Origin: Aquiluna sp.
GTDB taxonomy: Bacteria > Actinomycetota > Actinomycetes > Actinomycetales > Microbacteriaceae
Assembly: GCA_021741585.1 (NCBI GenBank)
Contig: JAIOXN010000001.1
Coordinates: 859,059 to 923,058 of the forward strand
Direction: 5' to 3'
DNA length: 64,000 nucleotides
The notes below the pieces were generated by a model. The model was given only the letters and a program-made list of their open reading frames with translations. It searched no databases and had not been told where the DNA came from. This document shows, piece by piece, positions 20,926 through 29,284 of this stretch (within the stretch, counting starts at the first letter, position 1; each line of letters starts with the position of its first letter). Both the position numbers and the translations under genes were made by a program.

Positions 20926-21285
20926 GGATTCCCTCGCGTTCTGGGTCGTTGCTTTCAGAATGAAAACTGAAAGTTAGGGCGCCCCATTGCGCTCCGGCCC
21001 CCTTTCGCTGGAAGCGGTTTACCAATTTCTGGAACAAATCTATACAGGTAATTGCCAGTCTGACGACATATTCGGTCGTTATGACCACAGTTTTCGTGAC
21101 TGATATTTGTAGGAAATCTATAAATCAAACATTTTCGGATCTGAAGAGTGTTTGTTTTCTGCAAGCGATTTCAGTGATTTCAAGCGGGTGAGAACCAGCC
21201 GATAGCTTCCTGAGAGGTAGCTGAATAATGACACTGAGTCTCATAAAACTTGCAAAGCTTGAAGTATCGAAAGAAAGGTTTTCAA
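20926..21285. promoter_or_regulatory. Divergent control region of the PTS operon and DUF2202 gene
   Basis: 360 bp without a gene. A 7-bp perfect inverted repeat at 20952-20973 (CTTTCAG, 8 nt, CTGAAAG) lies 26 bp before the IIA start. A TGG-CCA-ended block at 21009-21024 (TGGAAGCGGTTTACCA) resembles a LacI-family site loosely. TATAGA on the minus strand just upstream of that block is a possible -10. These would suit sugar-responsive control, but no regulator gene is adjacent. The rest shows no clear structure. Confidence 0.4.
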
Positions 21286-21933
21286 ATGAGAAAGACAATT
21301 GCACTATCAATCGCAGTACTAACCGCTGTGACCATCGCAGGTTGTGCGCCAAGACCGGTCGATGAGGCTGTTCAAGAAGAAGTGCAGGTAACTGCAACCG
21401 CAGAAGCGAGCGCGACAGCCGAGGCAGATGAAAGCGCTGTCGCCGTTACTGAGGCCGAACAGGCCGAAGAGCTTGCCGTTACAGGCGCACTTGAAACCGG
21501 ACCCGCAACCCTGGATCAGACCACAGAGCTTCTTGTTTTCCTAATCGAAGAGGAGAAGTTGGCGCACGACGTCTACACCGTTCTTTATGAAGAGTACGGC
21601 TCAAAGGTATTCGGAAACATCCTTGAGAGTGAGGCAACCCACCAAGACCAGGTACTCGGTCTTTTGGAGCAGTACGACGTGGAGGATCCACGCAGCTCGG
21701 AACTTGGTGTATTCAACGACCCAGATCTACAGGCTCTTTATGACCAACTCATTGAGAAGGGAATGACCAGCTCTCAGGATGCATTTGAGGTTGGTGTGAT
21801 GATCGAGGAGAAAGACATCGCCGATATCACCTTCCAGCTGGCTGGTGCATCAGATGCAGATGTCATCGAGGTTCTTGAGAAGCTACGTTCAGGCTCCGAG
21901 AATCACCTAAGGGCATTCAACCGACAGCTCTAA
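21286..21933 (+). CDS. DUF2202 ferritin-like lipoprotein
   Basis: 215 residues. Lipoprotein signal with lipobox cysteine at residue 20 (VTIAGCAP), then a 50-residue Ala/Glu/Thr/Val-rich linker. A DUF2202 domain follows, carrying ferritin-like helices: LLVFLIEEEKLAHDVYTVLYEEYG, ILESEATHQDQVLGLLEQY and later EEKDIADITFQL, SENHLRAFNRQL. The E...ExxH-like pairs resemble di-iron ligands of rubrerythrin-type proteins. Metal binding and function are inferred. AAAGG precedes the ATG. Its 3' end overlaps the convergent DoxX-like gene by 17 bp. Confidence 0.82.
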   Translation: MRKTIALSIAVLTAVTIAGCAPRPVDEAVQEEVQVTATAEASATAEADESAVAVTEAEQAEELAVTGALETGPATLDQTTELLVFLIEEEKLAHDVYTVLYEEYGSKVFGNILESEATHQDQVLGLLEQYDVEDPRSSELGVFNDPDLQALYDQLIEKGMTSSQDAFEVGVMIEEKDIADITFQLAGASDADVIEVLEKLRSGSENHLRAFNRQL

Positions 21934-22297
21934 TTGGGGACTTCAAAGCCCAGTAAATCAATGGGACCTGGAGTGGCAATCTAATCCAAGAGAGGATTGC
22001 CACCCAGGTTTCACCATTTGCGGTTGAGTCAAAGGCAAACCACCAATTTGCCGGCCAAACTGCCAACAGAACTAGGGCCGTGAAAACCGGGGCAAAGCGC
22101 AATTTCAAGACCAGCCCGAGAGCGGCTATCAACTCAGCGATACCGGAGAGATAGACCAACAGTTCTTGTTGCGGAACCCATTGGGGAAACAGCAAATAAA
22201 AGGCACTGGGGTTCACAAGGTGCAAAATGCCAGAAGCCGTGAAAGCGATAATCACAACCCAGCTGCCCCAGGGCAGCTTCATCGCTTTGCTAACCAA
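21917..22297 (-). CDS. DoxX-like membrane protein
   Basis: 126 residues with four hydrophobic helices, resembling the DoxX/MauE-like fold: GILHLVNPSAFYLLFPQWVPQ followed by LSGIAELIAALGLVLKLR. Function unknown. Its start lies inside the last 19 bp of the SDR gene, so the two are translationally coupled. A second in-frame ATG 15 bp in is also possible. Confidence 0.75.
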   Translation of the reverse strand: MVSKAMKLPWGSWVVIIAFTASGILHLVNPSAFYLLFPQWVPQQELLVYLSGIAELIAALGLVLKLRFAPVFTALVLLAVWPANWWFAFDSTANGETWVAILSWIRLPLQVPLIYWALKSPIRAVG

Positions 22298-23106
22298 AGC
22301 ACCAGCGCATCAACCCATGATCTTGGGAAAAGATAGAAGACTACTTTTAGGGCCCGAACATCCAGGCTGGCGGGGTAAATTGCTTTTGGCCGCTTTGCGG
22401 TTGCTGCTCTAACCATTTTGGAAATCACGCGGTTAGGGCCAGGCGAATTACGGTACATCCCACCGAGCCATTTGTTGAGACCGAGCATCACCTTGTCGTA
22501 ATCGGAGATTGACCTGGAGTCTCTTAGGTGCCCAAAGGCAATGGAATCAAAATTAGTTTTCACGGTTCCAGGCTCAATGACCGAAACTTGTATCCCTAGG
22601 TCTTTGACTTCTTGACGAAGTGCGTTGGCAATCGCGCGAACCGAGTGCTTGGTTGCGGCATACCAACCAAGGCCTGCAAGTGAAACATGTGCCACAACAG
22701 ACGCGGTCATTAAGATTCGCCCGGAGCCCTGCTTGCGCATTTGCGGCAGTACCGCTCGTATGCACTTCTCAACACCGAAGACGTTCACCGCGAACAGCTT
22801 CTGAACCTCTTCAGGCGATGTTTCCTCGATCGAGGAGAAGTTTCCGAATCCTGCGTTTGCGACCATCAGGTCGATTCGACCCTGATCCGCCAAAACCTCT
22901 TTGATTACGGCATCCACATCGTTCTGAATTGTGACATCCATGCGCCTGCCGATAGCGCCGAGTTCTTCTATTGCCTTGAGGGAGGTTGAATTGGCATCGG
23001 TGGCATAGACCACATATCCCAGTTTCAGAAGTTCCTTGGATAAACCAAAACCAAAACCGGATCCAGCACCGGTGACAATAGCTACTTTGCTCATTGCATC
23101 ATTCAA
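22279..23106 (-). CDS. Short-chain dehydrogenase/reductase
   Basis: 275-residue NAD(P)-dependent oxidoreductase. Cofactor motif TGAGSGFGFG (about 12-21), VANAGFG near 84, and the catalytic YAATK near 155 with the preceding serine in the LMTASVVAHVSLAGLGW strand. The C-terminal extension and MVRAATAKRPKAIYP block fit classical SDRs acting on lipids or sterol-like compounds. The substrate is unknown. Two in-frame ATGs (residues 1 and 5) are possible. The downstream DoxX-like gene overlaps it. Confidence 0.88.
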   Translation of the reverse strand: MNDAMSKVAIVTGAGSGFGFGLSKELLKLGYVVYATDANSTSLKAIEELGAIGRRMDVTIQNDVDAVIKEVLADQGRIDLMVANAGFGNFSSIEETSPEEVQKLFAVNVFGVEKCIRAVLPQMRKQGSGRILMTASVVAHVSLAGLGWYAATKHSVRAIANALRQEVKDLGIQVSVIEPGTVKTNFDSIAFGHLRDSRSISDYDKVMLGLNKWLGGMYRNSPGPNRVISKMVRAATAKRPKAIYPASLDVRALKVVFYLFPRSWVDALVLWLAKR

Positions 23107-23122
23107 TCACTGAAAAATGCAA

Positions 23123-23899
23123 TCACTCCACGTCGCGTCTCAAACTAGTGGTAATTGCCAACGCGGCGAACACCACACCAAACCCGAGCAACACAAGGGC
23201 AGCCGCGAAGGCCGGAAGATAGCTACTGGTGTCAAAACCAAGCTCCGGTGCGTTGATATCCAAAGACAACATCGCAGTTATTAGGCCTGAAGGCAGCCAC
23301 TTCCCAGCATCTGGAAGAAGTGCTAGCAAAAGCGGATCGATTACAAAGAGATAAATCAACGATCCAACAATCGCCATCATCTGATTGCGAACCAGTGTTC
23401 CAATTGCCACACCGATAATTCCTAGTACTGCGCCACCAATTGTGGCGGCAATGAAGGTGTTGATTAGCAGGTTATCGCTCGGAGAGCCAGCTTCTTCAAA
23501 GGTTGATAGTGCGACCCAACCCGCAATCATAGAGATTCCAGTCGAAATCCACATCAGCAATATGCCGGCGATTGCAGCGATTGCAAGTTTGTTGGCAACA
23601 ACTGCACCGCGTTTTGGTGAAGTCAGGAATGTTGCAACAGCTGTGCCGTGGCGGAATTCTCCTGCCATCAGCAGGATGCCCAAGATGATTGCAAATATGT
23701 AGCCAGAGATGCCATTGGCATAAACCGAATCAACTGCAGCAGTTGATTCCAGGCTCAGACCAAACATTTCTCCTTGGCTGGAGAGAATAAAAGGTGTGAC
23801 AACGACCGATAGGACAGAGATCAGGGTTGCTGCAATGAGCAATCCCCAGTTGGCCCTGGCATAAACCAGCTTGCGCCATTCGGATTTGATTAGATTCAT
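23123..23899 (-). CDS. ABC-2 type exporter permease
   Basis: 258 residues with six membrane helices. The N-terminal IKSEWRKLVYARANWGLL and FRHGTAVATFLTSPKRGAVVANKLA loops are characteristic of ABC-2 permeases. Partner of the ATPase upstream, whose stop overlaps its start by 4 bp. Together with the TetR gene it forms a drug- or lipid-efflux style operon. The cargo is unknown. Confidence 0.88.
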   Translation of the reverse strand: MNLIKSEWRKLVYARANWGLLIAATLISVLSVVVTPFILSSQGEMFGLSLESTAAVDSVYANGISGYIFAIILGILLMAGEFRHGTAVATFLTSPKRGAVVANKLAIAAIAGILLMWISTGISMIAGWVALSTFEEAGSPSDNLLINTFIAATIGGAVLGIIGVAIGTLVRNQMMAIVGSLIYLFVIDPLLLALLPDAGKWLPSGLITAMLSLDINAPELGFDTSSYLPAFAAALVLLGFGVVFAALAITTSLRRDVE

Positions 23900-24609
23900 G
23901 ACAACTGCCCTCCGGTGAGCTTCAAAAACGCCTCTTCAAGTGTGGAACCCTGCGTTACCTCTTCAATGGTGCCCTGCGCAATCAGTGCGCCCTTGTTGAT
24001 GATTAGGACATCATCAACAGTGTTTTGCATTTCTGCCAACTGGTGGGAAGAGACCAAAATTGTCCGGCCACCATGTGCAAGATTGCGCAAGAAGTTTCTT
24101 AGCCACGCAATTCCAGCAGGATCCAAACCATTTGCAGGCTCGTCCAAAATCAAGATCTCCGGATCGCCGAGAATTGCTCCGGCGAGGGCTAAGCGCTGCT
24201 TCATACCCAAGGAGTAGTTTTTGACTTTCTTGCCGGAGGCGTCGGTGAGTTCTACCATTGCCAAGACTTCATCGACTCGCGAATCAGAAATACCGGCTGC
24301 AGCGGCAACCACCTTGAGGTTCTGCTTTCCCGTGAGAGACGGGTGGAAACCTCGAGAATCAAGAACGGTACCTACTCGAGTTAGCGGGTTTGCGAGGTCC
24401 TTATATGCAGCACCCAGAATCTTTGCTGATCCTTCGGTTGGGGCACTCAACCCAACCAGGCACCTTAGAGTTGTGGACTTTCCTGCACCGTTTGGCCCAA
24501 GGAATCCGGTAATGCGGCCGCTCGAAACCTTGGCGGTTAGTTTGTCAACCGCCCTTTGTTTACCGAACTGCTTCACCAGAGAGTCAAACTCAATAGCTAT
24601 TGCTGTCAT
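23896..24609 (-). CDS. ABC transporter ATP-binding protein
   Basis: 237 residues. Walker A GPNGAGKST near 40, signature NYSLGMKQRLALAGAILGDPEILILDEPANGLDPAG with Walker B near 155, and the switch histidine in ILVSSHQLAEM. Energises the ABC-2 permease encoded next. The start overlaps the TetR stop by 4 bp (ATGA). Confidence 0.94.
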   Translation of the reverse strand: MTAIAIEFDSLVKQFGKQRAVDKLTAKVSSGRITGFLGPNGAGKSTTLRCLVGLSAPTEGSAKILGAAYKDLANPLTRVGTVLDSRGFHPSLTGKQNLKVVAAAAGISDSRVDEVLAMVELTDASGKKVKNYSLGMKQRLALAGAILGDPEILILDEPANGLDPAGIAWLRNFLRNLAHGGRTILVSSHQLAEMQNTVDDVLIINKGALIAQGTIEEVTQGSTLEEAFLKLTGGQLS

Positions 24610-25202
24610 TTATTTGCTTTCTCTTCTGTTGCGTTGATTATTAGCGGCATAAGTTCTTGTTGTGTGTGCATCAGCTTGGTCGCGACAGCTTCATCTGCAA
24701 TCGATCCACCCAGGGACGCCTCAAGTTGAGGCAAGAAGACAAGGTTCGCTAAAGCTTGCGAGGTCAAAAGACTTGCAGCTGTGTCAATGTCAGAAACCGC
24801 ATGTATTACTCCAGCCGCGATTCCAACCCGGAGCATCTCTTTAGTTTCAAGCAGTGCAAATTCGAAAAGTCGATTTGTGTATTCGTTGTTGGCGAGTAGT
24901 ACCTGCCGGAAGAATTGCAATTTCGTTTCACCTGATTTGACCAGAGCAACCCAATCGCTAATCCGTGAATCAGGGTTCTCCAGAAGTGCTGCCTTCTCAA
25001 CTCCTATCCACTCACCGAGTGTTAGGACAATAGCTTCGGAGACTAATTGATCCTTGGTTGAGAAGTAGTGAATTAGTAGTGCCGGCGATGTATCCGCCGC
25101 CTTGGCAATCGATCTAATACTGGTTTTATCAAAGCCGTTGCGCGCAAATTCCCCGACAGCAACTTCTAGTAGCTGCTCTCTGGTGGTTTTAATTGAACGC
25201 AT
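24606..25202 (-). CDS. TetR family transcriptional regulator
   Basis: 198 residues. The N-terminal helix-turn-helix is typical of TetR: TREQLLEVAVGEFARNGFDKTSIRSIAKAADTSPALLIHYFSTKDQL. A ligand-binding helical domain follows. It probably represses its own operon, which carries the ABC exporter. The ATG start is preferred over an upstream in-frame TTG because TAGTAT ends 6 nt before it, giving a leaderless mRNA. A palindrome covers this same start. Confidence 0.92.
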   Translation of the reverse strand: MRSIKTTREQLLEVAVGEFARNGFDKTSIRSIAKAADTSPALLIHYFSTKDQLVSEAIVLTLGEWIGVEKAALLENPDSRISDWVALVKSGETKLQFFRQVLLANNEYTNRLFEFALLETKEMLRVGIAAGVIHAVSDIDTAASLLTSQALANLVFLPQLEASLGGSIADEAVATKLMHTQQELMPLIINATEEKANK

Positions 25203-25227
25203 GTTCAAATACTAAACAAGTGTTCAA
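25193..25227 (-). promoter_or_regulatory. TetR promoter and overlapping operator
   Basis: A perfect 16-bp palindrome TTGAACATGCGTTCAA (25193-25208) covers the start codon. The -10 box TAGTAT sits beside it (25209-25214), and a third TTGAAC half-site lies at 25222-25227. A repressor bound here would block initiation at the leaderless start. The operator assignment is an inference from position and symmetry. Confidence 0.6.
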
Positions 25228-25264
25228 TGTGCTGTCAAGTGACATCTCGTGAAAGAATGTAGCA

Positions 25265-25795
25265 ATGACCACACACACTTCAGTAGCAACCCTGCACACT
25301 AACCACGGCGCGATCAAGGTGAACCTCTTTGGTTTGCACGCACCAAAGACAGTTGAGAACTTCGAAGGCCTAGCCACCGGAGCAATCGAGTGGAAAGATC
25401 CTCGCACCGGAGCAACCCACACCGGAAAGCCGCTATACGACGGTGTTATTTTCCACCGCGTCATCGAAGGCTTCATGCTTCAGGGTGGCGACCCAACTGG
25501 AACCGGAATGGGTGGCCCTGGCTACCAGTTCGGTGATGAAATCCACCCAGAACTCAACTTTGCAGAGCCTTACAAGCTTGCAATGGCAAATGCTGGACCG
25601 GGAACCAACGGTTCTCAGTTCTTCATCACCGTCGCACCTACCACCTGGCTTCAAGGCCGTCACACCGTCTTCGGTGAGGTAGTTGACGAGGTAAGCCGCA
25701 AGGTTGTCGACAAGATTGGCCTATTGCCAACCGATGGCCGTGACCGTCCATTGGACGATGTCATCATCGAGTCAGTAACAATCGAAAAGGTCTAA
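25265..25795 (+). CDS. ppiA: Peptidyl-prolyl cis-trans isomerase, cyclophilin type
   Basis: 176-residue cytosolic cyclophilin with no signal peptide. FHRVIEGFMLQGGDPTGTGMGGPGYQFGDE holds the catalytic Arg and Gln residues, and ANAGPGTNGSQFFIT and LQGRHTVFGEV complete the active site. This is the gene between gyrase/tRNA and the division cluster in other actinobacteria. The rhomboid gene starts right after its stop. Confidence 0.96.
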   Translation: MTTHTSVATLHTNHGAIKVNLFGLHAPKTVENFEGLATGAIEWKDPRTGATHTGKPLYDGVIFHRVIEGFMLQGGDPTGTGMGGPGYQFGDEIHPELNFAEPYKLAMANAGPGTNGSQFFITVAPTTWLQGRHTVFGEVVDEVSRKVVDKIGLLPTDGRDRPLDDVIIESVTIEKV

Positions 25796-26446
25796 GTGGC
25801 CTCAAGAATCGGCTTCGCTAAAAAAGCACCGATTACTTCAGCTTTACTTCTTGTAAATGTTGTGATTTGGCTTGGCCAGGTGTCCCCTTTGGGATACCTG
25901 GTCACCAACTCACTTTATTTCGCGCCGATATTCACACTATTCGAGCCCTGGCGCATGCTCACTTCGGGTTTCGTCCATGACCCAAATGGACCCACCCACA
26001 TTCTTCTAAATTCCTACGCGATCTGGATATTTGGGCGAACTCTTGAGCCAATGCTTGGGCGGGGTCGATTCCTTTTTCTATACCTGGCCTCAATTATTGG
26101 TGGTTCAGTTGCCGTTCTATGGCTCACTGATCCAGGCCAGCCAGTTGTTGGCGCATCTGGCGCGCTCTTTGGTCTGATGGGTGCTTATTTTGTGGTCTTG
26201 AGGACTTTGGGCGGCAATCAAACGCAAATCTTCTTGCTAATTGCCGTCAACTTTGGCCTTGGATTTATTGTTCCTGGAATTTCGTGGGAAGGTCATCTAG
26301 GTGGCCTGGTAACAGGGCTGTTGGTTGCAACTGTCTATGCCCGAACTAGAAACCCAAAGCAAAAAGGCCAGCAGTTAGCTGGCCTAATTGTGATTCTGAT
26401 CGGGCTCGGTGCCCTCAGCTATCTAAAAGTCTTGGAGTGGATCTAG
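25796..26446 (+). CDS. Rhomboid family intramembrane serine protease
   Basis: 216 residues with six membrane helices. The active serine is in VVGASGALFGLMGAY (GxSG) and the histidine in WEGHLGGLVTGLL, the rhomboid catalytic dyad. The early HILLNSYAIWIFGRTLEPMLGRGRFL matches the family HxxxN and RxxE-like segments. GTG start directly after the ppiA stop, with AAAGG 7 nt before it. Substrates unknown. Its TAG abuts the TAA of crgA on the other strand. Confidence 0.92.
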   Translation: MASRIGFAKKAPITSALLLVNVVIWLGQVSPLGYLVTNSLYFAPIFTLFEPWRMLTSGFVHDPNGPTHILLNSYAIWIFGRTLEPMLGRGRFLFLYLASIIGGSVAVLWLTDPGQPVVGASGALFGLMGAYFVVLRTLGGNQTQIFLLIAVNFGLGFIVPGISWEGHLGGLVTGLLVATVYARTRNPKQKGQQLAGLIVILIGLGALSYLKVLEWI

Positions 26447-26719
26447 TTACTTCCAGCGGGTGGTCATAACGAAACCGACCATTGCGATTCCAAAGCCAAT
26501 CAAGATGTTCCAGTTGCTTAGGTCGATTGGTGTTGCGCTACCCAGTGGGTAACGAGCGCTGGAGATGTAGAAAGTAAGAATCCACAGCAGGCCAAAGACC
26601 ATAAAGCCAAACATGACGGCTTTATACCAAACCGGGTTTTCGGCTTCCTCCTCGCCAACAACAACTGGCATCTGAGGTGCTTCGGACTTTGGCTTACGTC
26701 TTGATCTTGATTCAGGCAT
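26447..26719 (-). CDS. crgA: Cell division protein CrgA
   Basis: 90 residues with a basic N-terminus (MPESRSRRKPK) and two transmembrane helices (about 35-53 and 70-86) joined by a short outer loop, ending MTTRWK, as in actinobacterial CrgA. It recruits septal peptidoglycan enzymes and FtsI/FtsZ partners in Mycobacterium (family knowledge). The start was chosen by alignment with the MPKS-type N-terminus of known CrgA. A GTG 36 bp upstream is less likely. Placement beside trpG/pabA and pknB supports the call. Confidence 0.93.
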   Translation of the reverse strand: MPESRSRRKPKSEAPQMPVVVGEEEAENPVWYKAVMFGFMVFGLLWILTFYISSARYPLGSATPIDLSNWNILIGFGIAMVGFVMTTRWK

Positions 26720-26776
26720 GAGAAGAAGTTTATAACCGCTTTTGTTTTTTGCCACTCCTATTAGGCTATTGCCATA

Positions 26777-27412
26777 ATGGTGCGCATTCTGGTTTTGGAT
26801 AATTACGACTCTTTTGTCTATACACTCAACGGATATTTGCAGCAGTTGGGGGCCGAAACCGAGGTAATCCGCAACGATGCCGTCTCCTTGGAAGAGCTTC
26901 CGGAATTACTTAGGCAATTCGATGCCGTCTTGATTTCGCCAGGACCGGGCACGCCAAAAGAAGCCGGACTCTCAATTCCAACAGTTAAATTTGCCCTTGA
27001 GGCGAACTACCCAGTGTTTGGTGTTTGCCTAGGCCACCAGGCAATCGCTGAAGCCATGGGCGCGACTGTGTCATCGGCTCCAGAGTTGATGCATGGCAAG
27101 ATTTCTCAGGTCAAGCACCAAGACAGCACTATCTTGGCGGGCTTGCCGCAAGGTTTCAATGCCACAAGATATCACTCTTTGGCAGTCGAAAAGGGTACGG
27201 TTCCCGAGGATCTGTTGATTACCGGACAAACCGATTCCGGGGTGATTATGAGTCTTCAGCACAAAACCAAGCCAATTTATGGAGTCCAATTTCACCCGGA
27301 GAGCGTCATGACTGAAGGTGGCTACACAATGCTTGCCAACTGGTTGGAAACTCTAGGTCTTCAAGGTGCACTTGAAAAGGCTTCGCACCTAAGCCCAAAG
27401 ATCAGTAGCTAA
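26777..27412 (+). CDS. pabA: Glutamine amidotransferase of anthranilate/aminodeoxychorismate synthase
   Basis: 211 residues, class I glutamine amidotransferase. Nucleophile cysteine in VFGVCLGHQAIAE near residue 80, with the HPES triad end near 170 (VQFHPESVMTEGG). It supplies ammonia to PabB or TrpE, and the partner is not in the window, so TrpG versus PabA cannot be separated. It is the usual neighbour of crgA and pknB in actinobacteria. Its stop abuts the stop of pknB on the minus strand. Confidence 0.9.
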   Translation: MVRILVLDNYDSFVYTLNGYLQQLGAETEVIRNDAVSLEELPELLRQFDAVLISPGPGTPKEAGLSIPTVKFALEANYPVFGVCLGHQAIAEAMGATVSSAPELMHGKISQVKHQDSTILAGLPQGFNATRYHSLAVEKGTVPEDLLITGQTDSGVIMSLQHKTKPIYGVQFHPESVMTEGGYTMLANWLETLGLQGALEKASHLSPKISS

Positions 27413-29209
27413 CTAGGGCGTTACCGAAGGTTCAGGTGTCGGAGACGGCTCCGTGGTTGGGCTAGCACCACCAACACATTCGACATAAAGCACAATGTTT
27501 TGCTTCTGCTCTGCCTGTCCAGGCAGAATCGATTGCTGCAGCACTGTATTTCCGGGGGTACCGGTACAGCTTTGAGAATCCAAAATCTCAATCGAAACCG
27601 AGTAGCCGATGGCCGGGGCGGTCAAAATGCTTCTGGCCTCAAGAACCTCTAGGTTCCTAACATCCGGAATCATGACGGTTCCATCCGATAGCACCAAGTT
27701 CACAACTGAACCCACCGGAAGTTTGGAAGCGGTAACCGGGTCGGAAGCCACAACAGTGCCTTCGGCAACGTTTGCTGATCCCACAACGGTAATTGTTCCA
27801 ACTGATAGGCCCTGCGCTTCAATTAGTGCAACCGCATCAGCTTCTGTTCTGCCAACCAAATTCGGAACCGAGACCTCAGTCGCGCCGCTTGAAACATAAA
27901 GAGTGATCGGTGTGTTGGCCACAACTGAAGTTCCAGCAACTGGCTCTTGGCGAATTACTACGCCTTCAGGAACCGTTTCGCTCTTCTCGTAAACCCTAAG
28001 CACCAGGAGGTTTTGCTCGGCTAGGGCATTTGCCGCATCATCGTAAAGAGAACCCTCAACCGAAATTACCTGAATTCCACTTGAAGGAGAAACTATTGGC
28101 CCTGCAGAGCCAAGGTTCATTACCCAGAAAAGCAAACCGATAAGGATTACCACGACTCCGGTGCCTAGGCCCCAGAGAACTCCCGCACCAATCTTGCTTT
28201 CGGTGGTGGTGGCAACCTTGTTCGGAACAGTTTCAAAACCAGAAATCAATTCGTTTTCAAAGGTGTTCCCGGACTGCTCTGGCATTACGGTGGTGGGTCT
28301 TGAAATAACCTCGGTTGGTGCAGACGTCATTGCATTTGGGGCAGTAGGAACAGACGAACCATTAGCCGCGGCAAGAAGGTGCTCGCGGAATTCCTCTGCT
28401 GACTGGAATCTGTCCTCTTTGTCTTTAGCCATAGCCCGCAGGACAACTGCATCCAATTCACTGGAGACTCTCGGGTTAAATTCGCTTGGCAGAACAACTG
28501 CTTCGGAGACGTGTTGGTAGGCAACCGAAACAGCACTTTCACCCCTGAAGGGCGGCCTTCCAGCTAGAAGTTCATAAAGAATCACACCGGTTGAATAAAG
28601 GTCGGTTCTGCCATCAACCGAATCGCCCCGTGCTTGTTCAGGGGAGAAATACTGAGCGGTTCCGATGATGCCGGCGGTTGCGGCTTGAGTCGCAGAATTA
28701 TCGTTTACAGCCCTAGCGATGCCAAAGTCCATCACCTTGACGCTGTCGCCGTCGCCAACCATGACGTTTGCAGGCTTGATGTCGCGGTGGACCACCCCTG
28801 CGTGATGCGAAACCTCAAGAGCGGTAAGAATGCCGGAGACAAATTTCACGGCCCGGTCAAGTTCAACCCCACCGTCGTGAATTAGCTCTTTTAGAAGGCG
28901 CCCGCGCACAAACTCCATGATGATAAAAGGGGTCTTGCGAGTTTGGCCATTCTCATCAATTGATTCTTCTTCGCCGGCGTCATAGACCCTAACTATTGTC
29001 GGATGTGCCATTCTGGCGCTGGCTTGAGCCTCCTGGCGGAAGCGGCTTTCAAAGTTTTCGTCGTTAGCAAGATCAGACTTGAGCAACTTAATTGCAACAG
29101 TGCGGCCTAGGCGAGTGTCATAGCCTTCAAATACCTCGGCCATGCCCCCGCGGCCCACAAGTTGACCTATGCGGTAGCGTCCCGCAATTAGTCGTTCGTT
29201 CTCGTTCAA
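27413..29209 (-). CDS. pknB: Serine/threonine protein kinase PknB with PASTA domains
   Basis: Membrane kinase sensing peptidoglycan fragments. About 598 residues: kinase domain (GRGGMAEVFEG loop, AIKLLK lysine, HRDIKPANVM, DFGIARAV), a linker, one transmembrane helix (GVLWGLGTGVVVILIGLLFW) and three extracellular PASTA repeats ending in a Pro/Thr tail. I place the start at a TTG preceded by AGAAAGAG, which leaves 11 residues before the kinase fold as in mycobacterial PknB. A GTG at 29269 would add 20 residues. Last gene of the fhaA-to-pknB operon. Confidence 0.94.
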   Translation of the reverse strand: MNENERLIAGRYRIGQLVGRGGMAEVFEGYDTRLGRTVAIKLLKSDLANDENFESRFRQEAQASARMAHPTIVRVYDAGEEESIDENGQTRKTPFIIMEFVRGRLLKELIHDGGVELDRAVKFVSGILTALEVSHHAGVVHRDIKPANVMVGDGDSVKVMDFGIARAVNDNSATQAATAGIIGTAQYFSPEQARGDSVDGRTDLYSTGVILYELLAGRPPFRGESAVSVAYQHVSEAVVLPSEFNPRVSSELDAVVLRAMAKDKEDRFQSAEEFREHLLAAANGSSVPTAPNAMTSAPTEVISRPTTVMPEQSGNTFENELISGFETVPNKVATTTESKIGAGVLWGLGTGVVVILIGLLFWVMNLGSAGPIVSPSSGIQVISVEGSLYDDAANALAEQNLLVLRVYEKSETVPEGVVIRQEPVAGTSVVANTPITLYVSSGATEVSVPNLVGRTEADAVALIEAQGLSVGTITVVGSANVAEGTVVASDPVTASKLPVGSVVNLVLSDGTVMIPDVRNLEVLEARSILTAPAIGYSVSIEILDSQSCTGTPGNTVLQQSILPGQAEQKQNIVLYVECVGGASPTTEPSPTPEPSVTP

Positions 29210-29284
29210 GATAGCTCTTTCTGCCCCGCCATAGTCTAGTTTTGCCAAACACTTTCGTTCGTGTGCCACTCGGTCATTTTGTTC

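Noticed and set aside
21009-21024. LacI-type or catabolite-control operator ahead of the PTS genes
   Set aside because: Only the outer bases are symmetric, and no regulator gene is nearby. Kept only as a weak note in the region entry.
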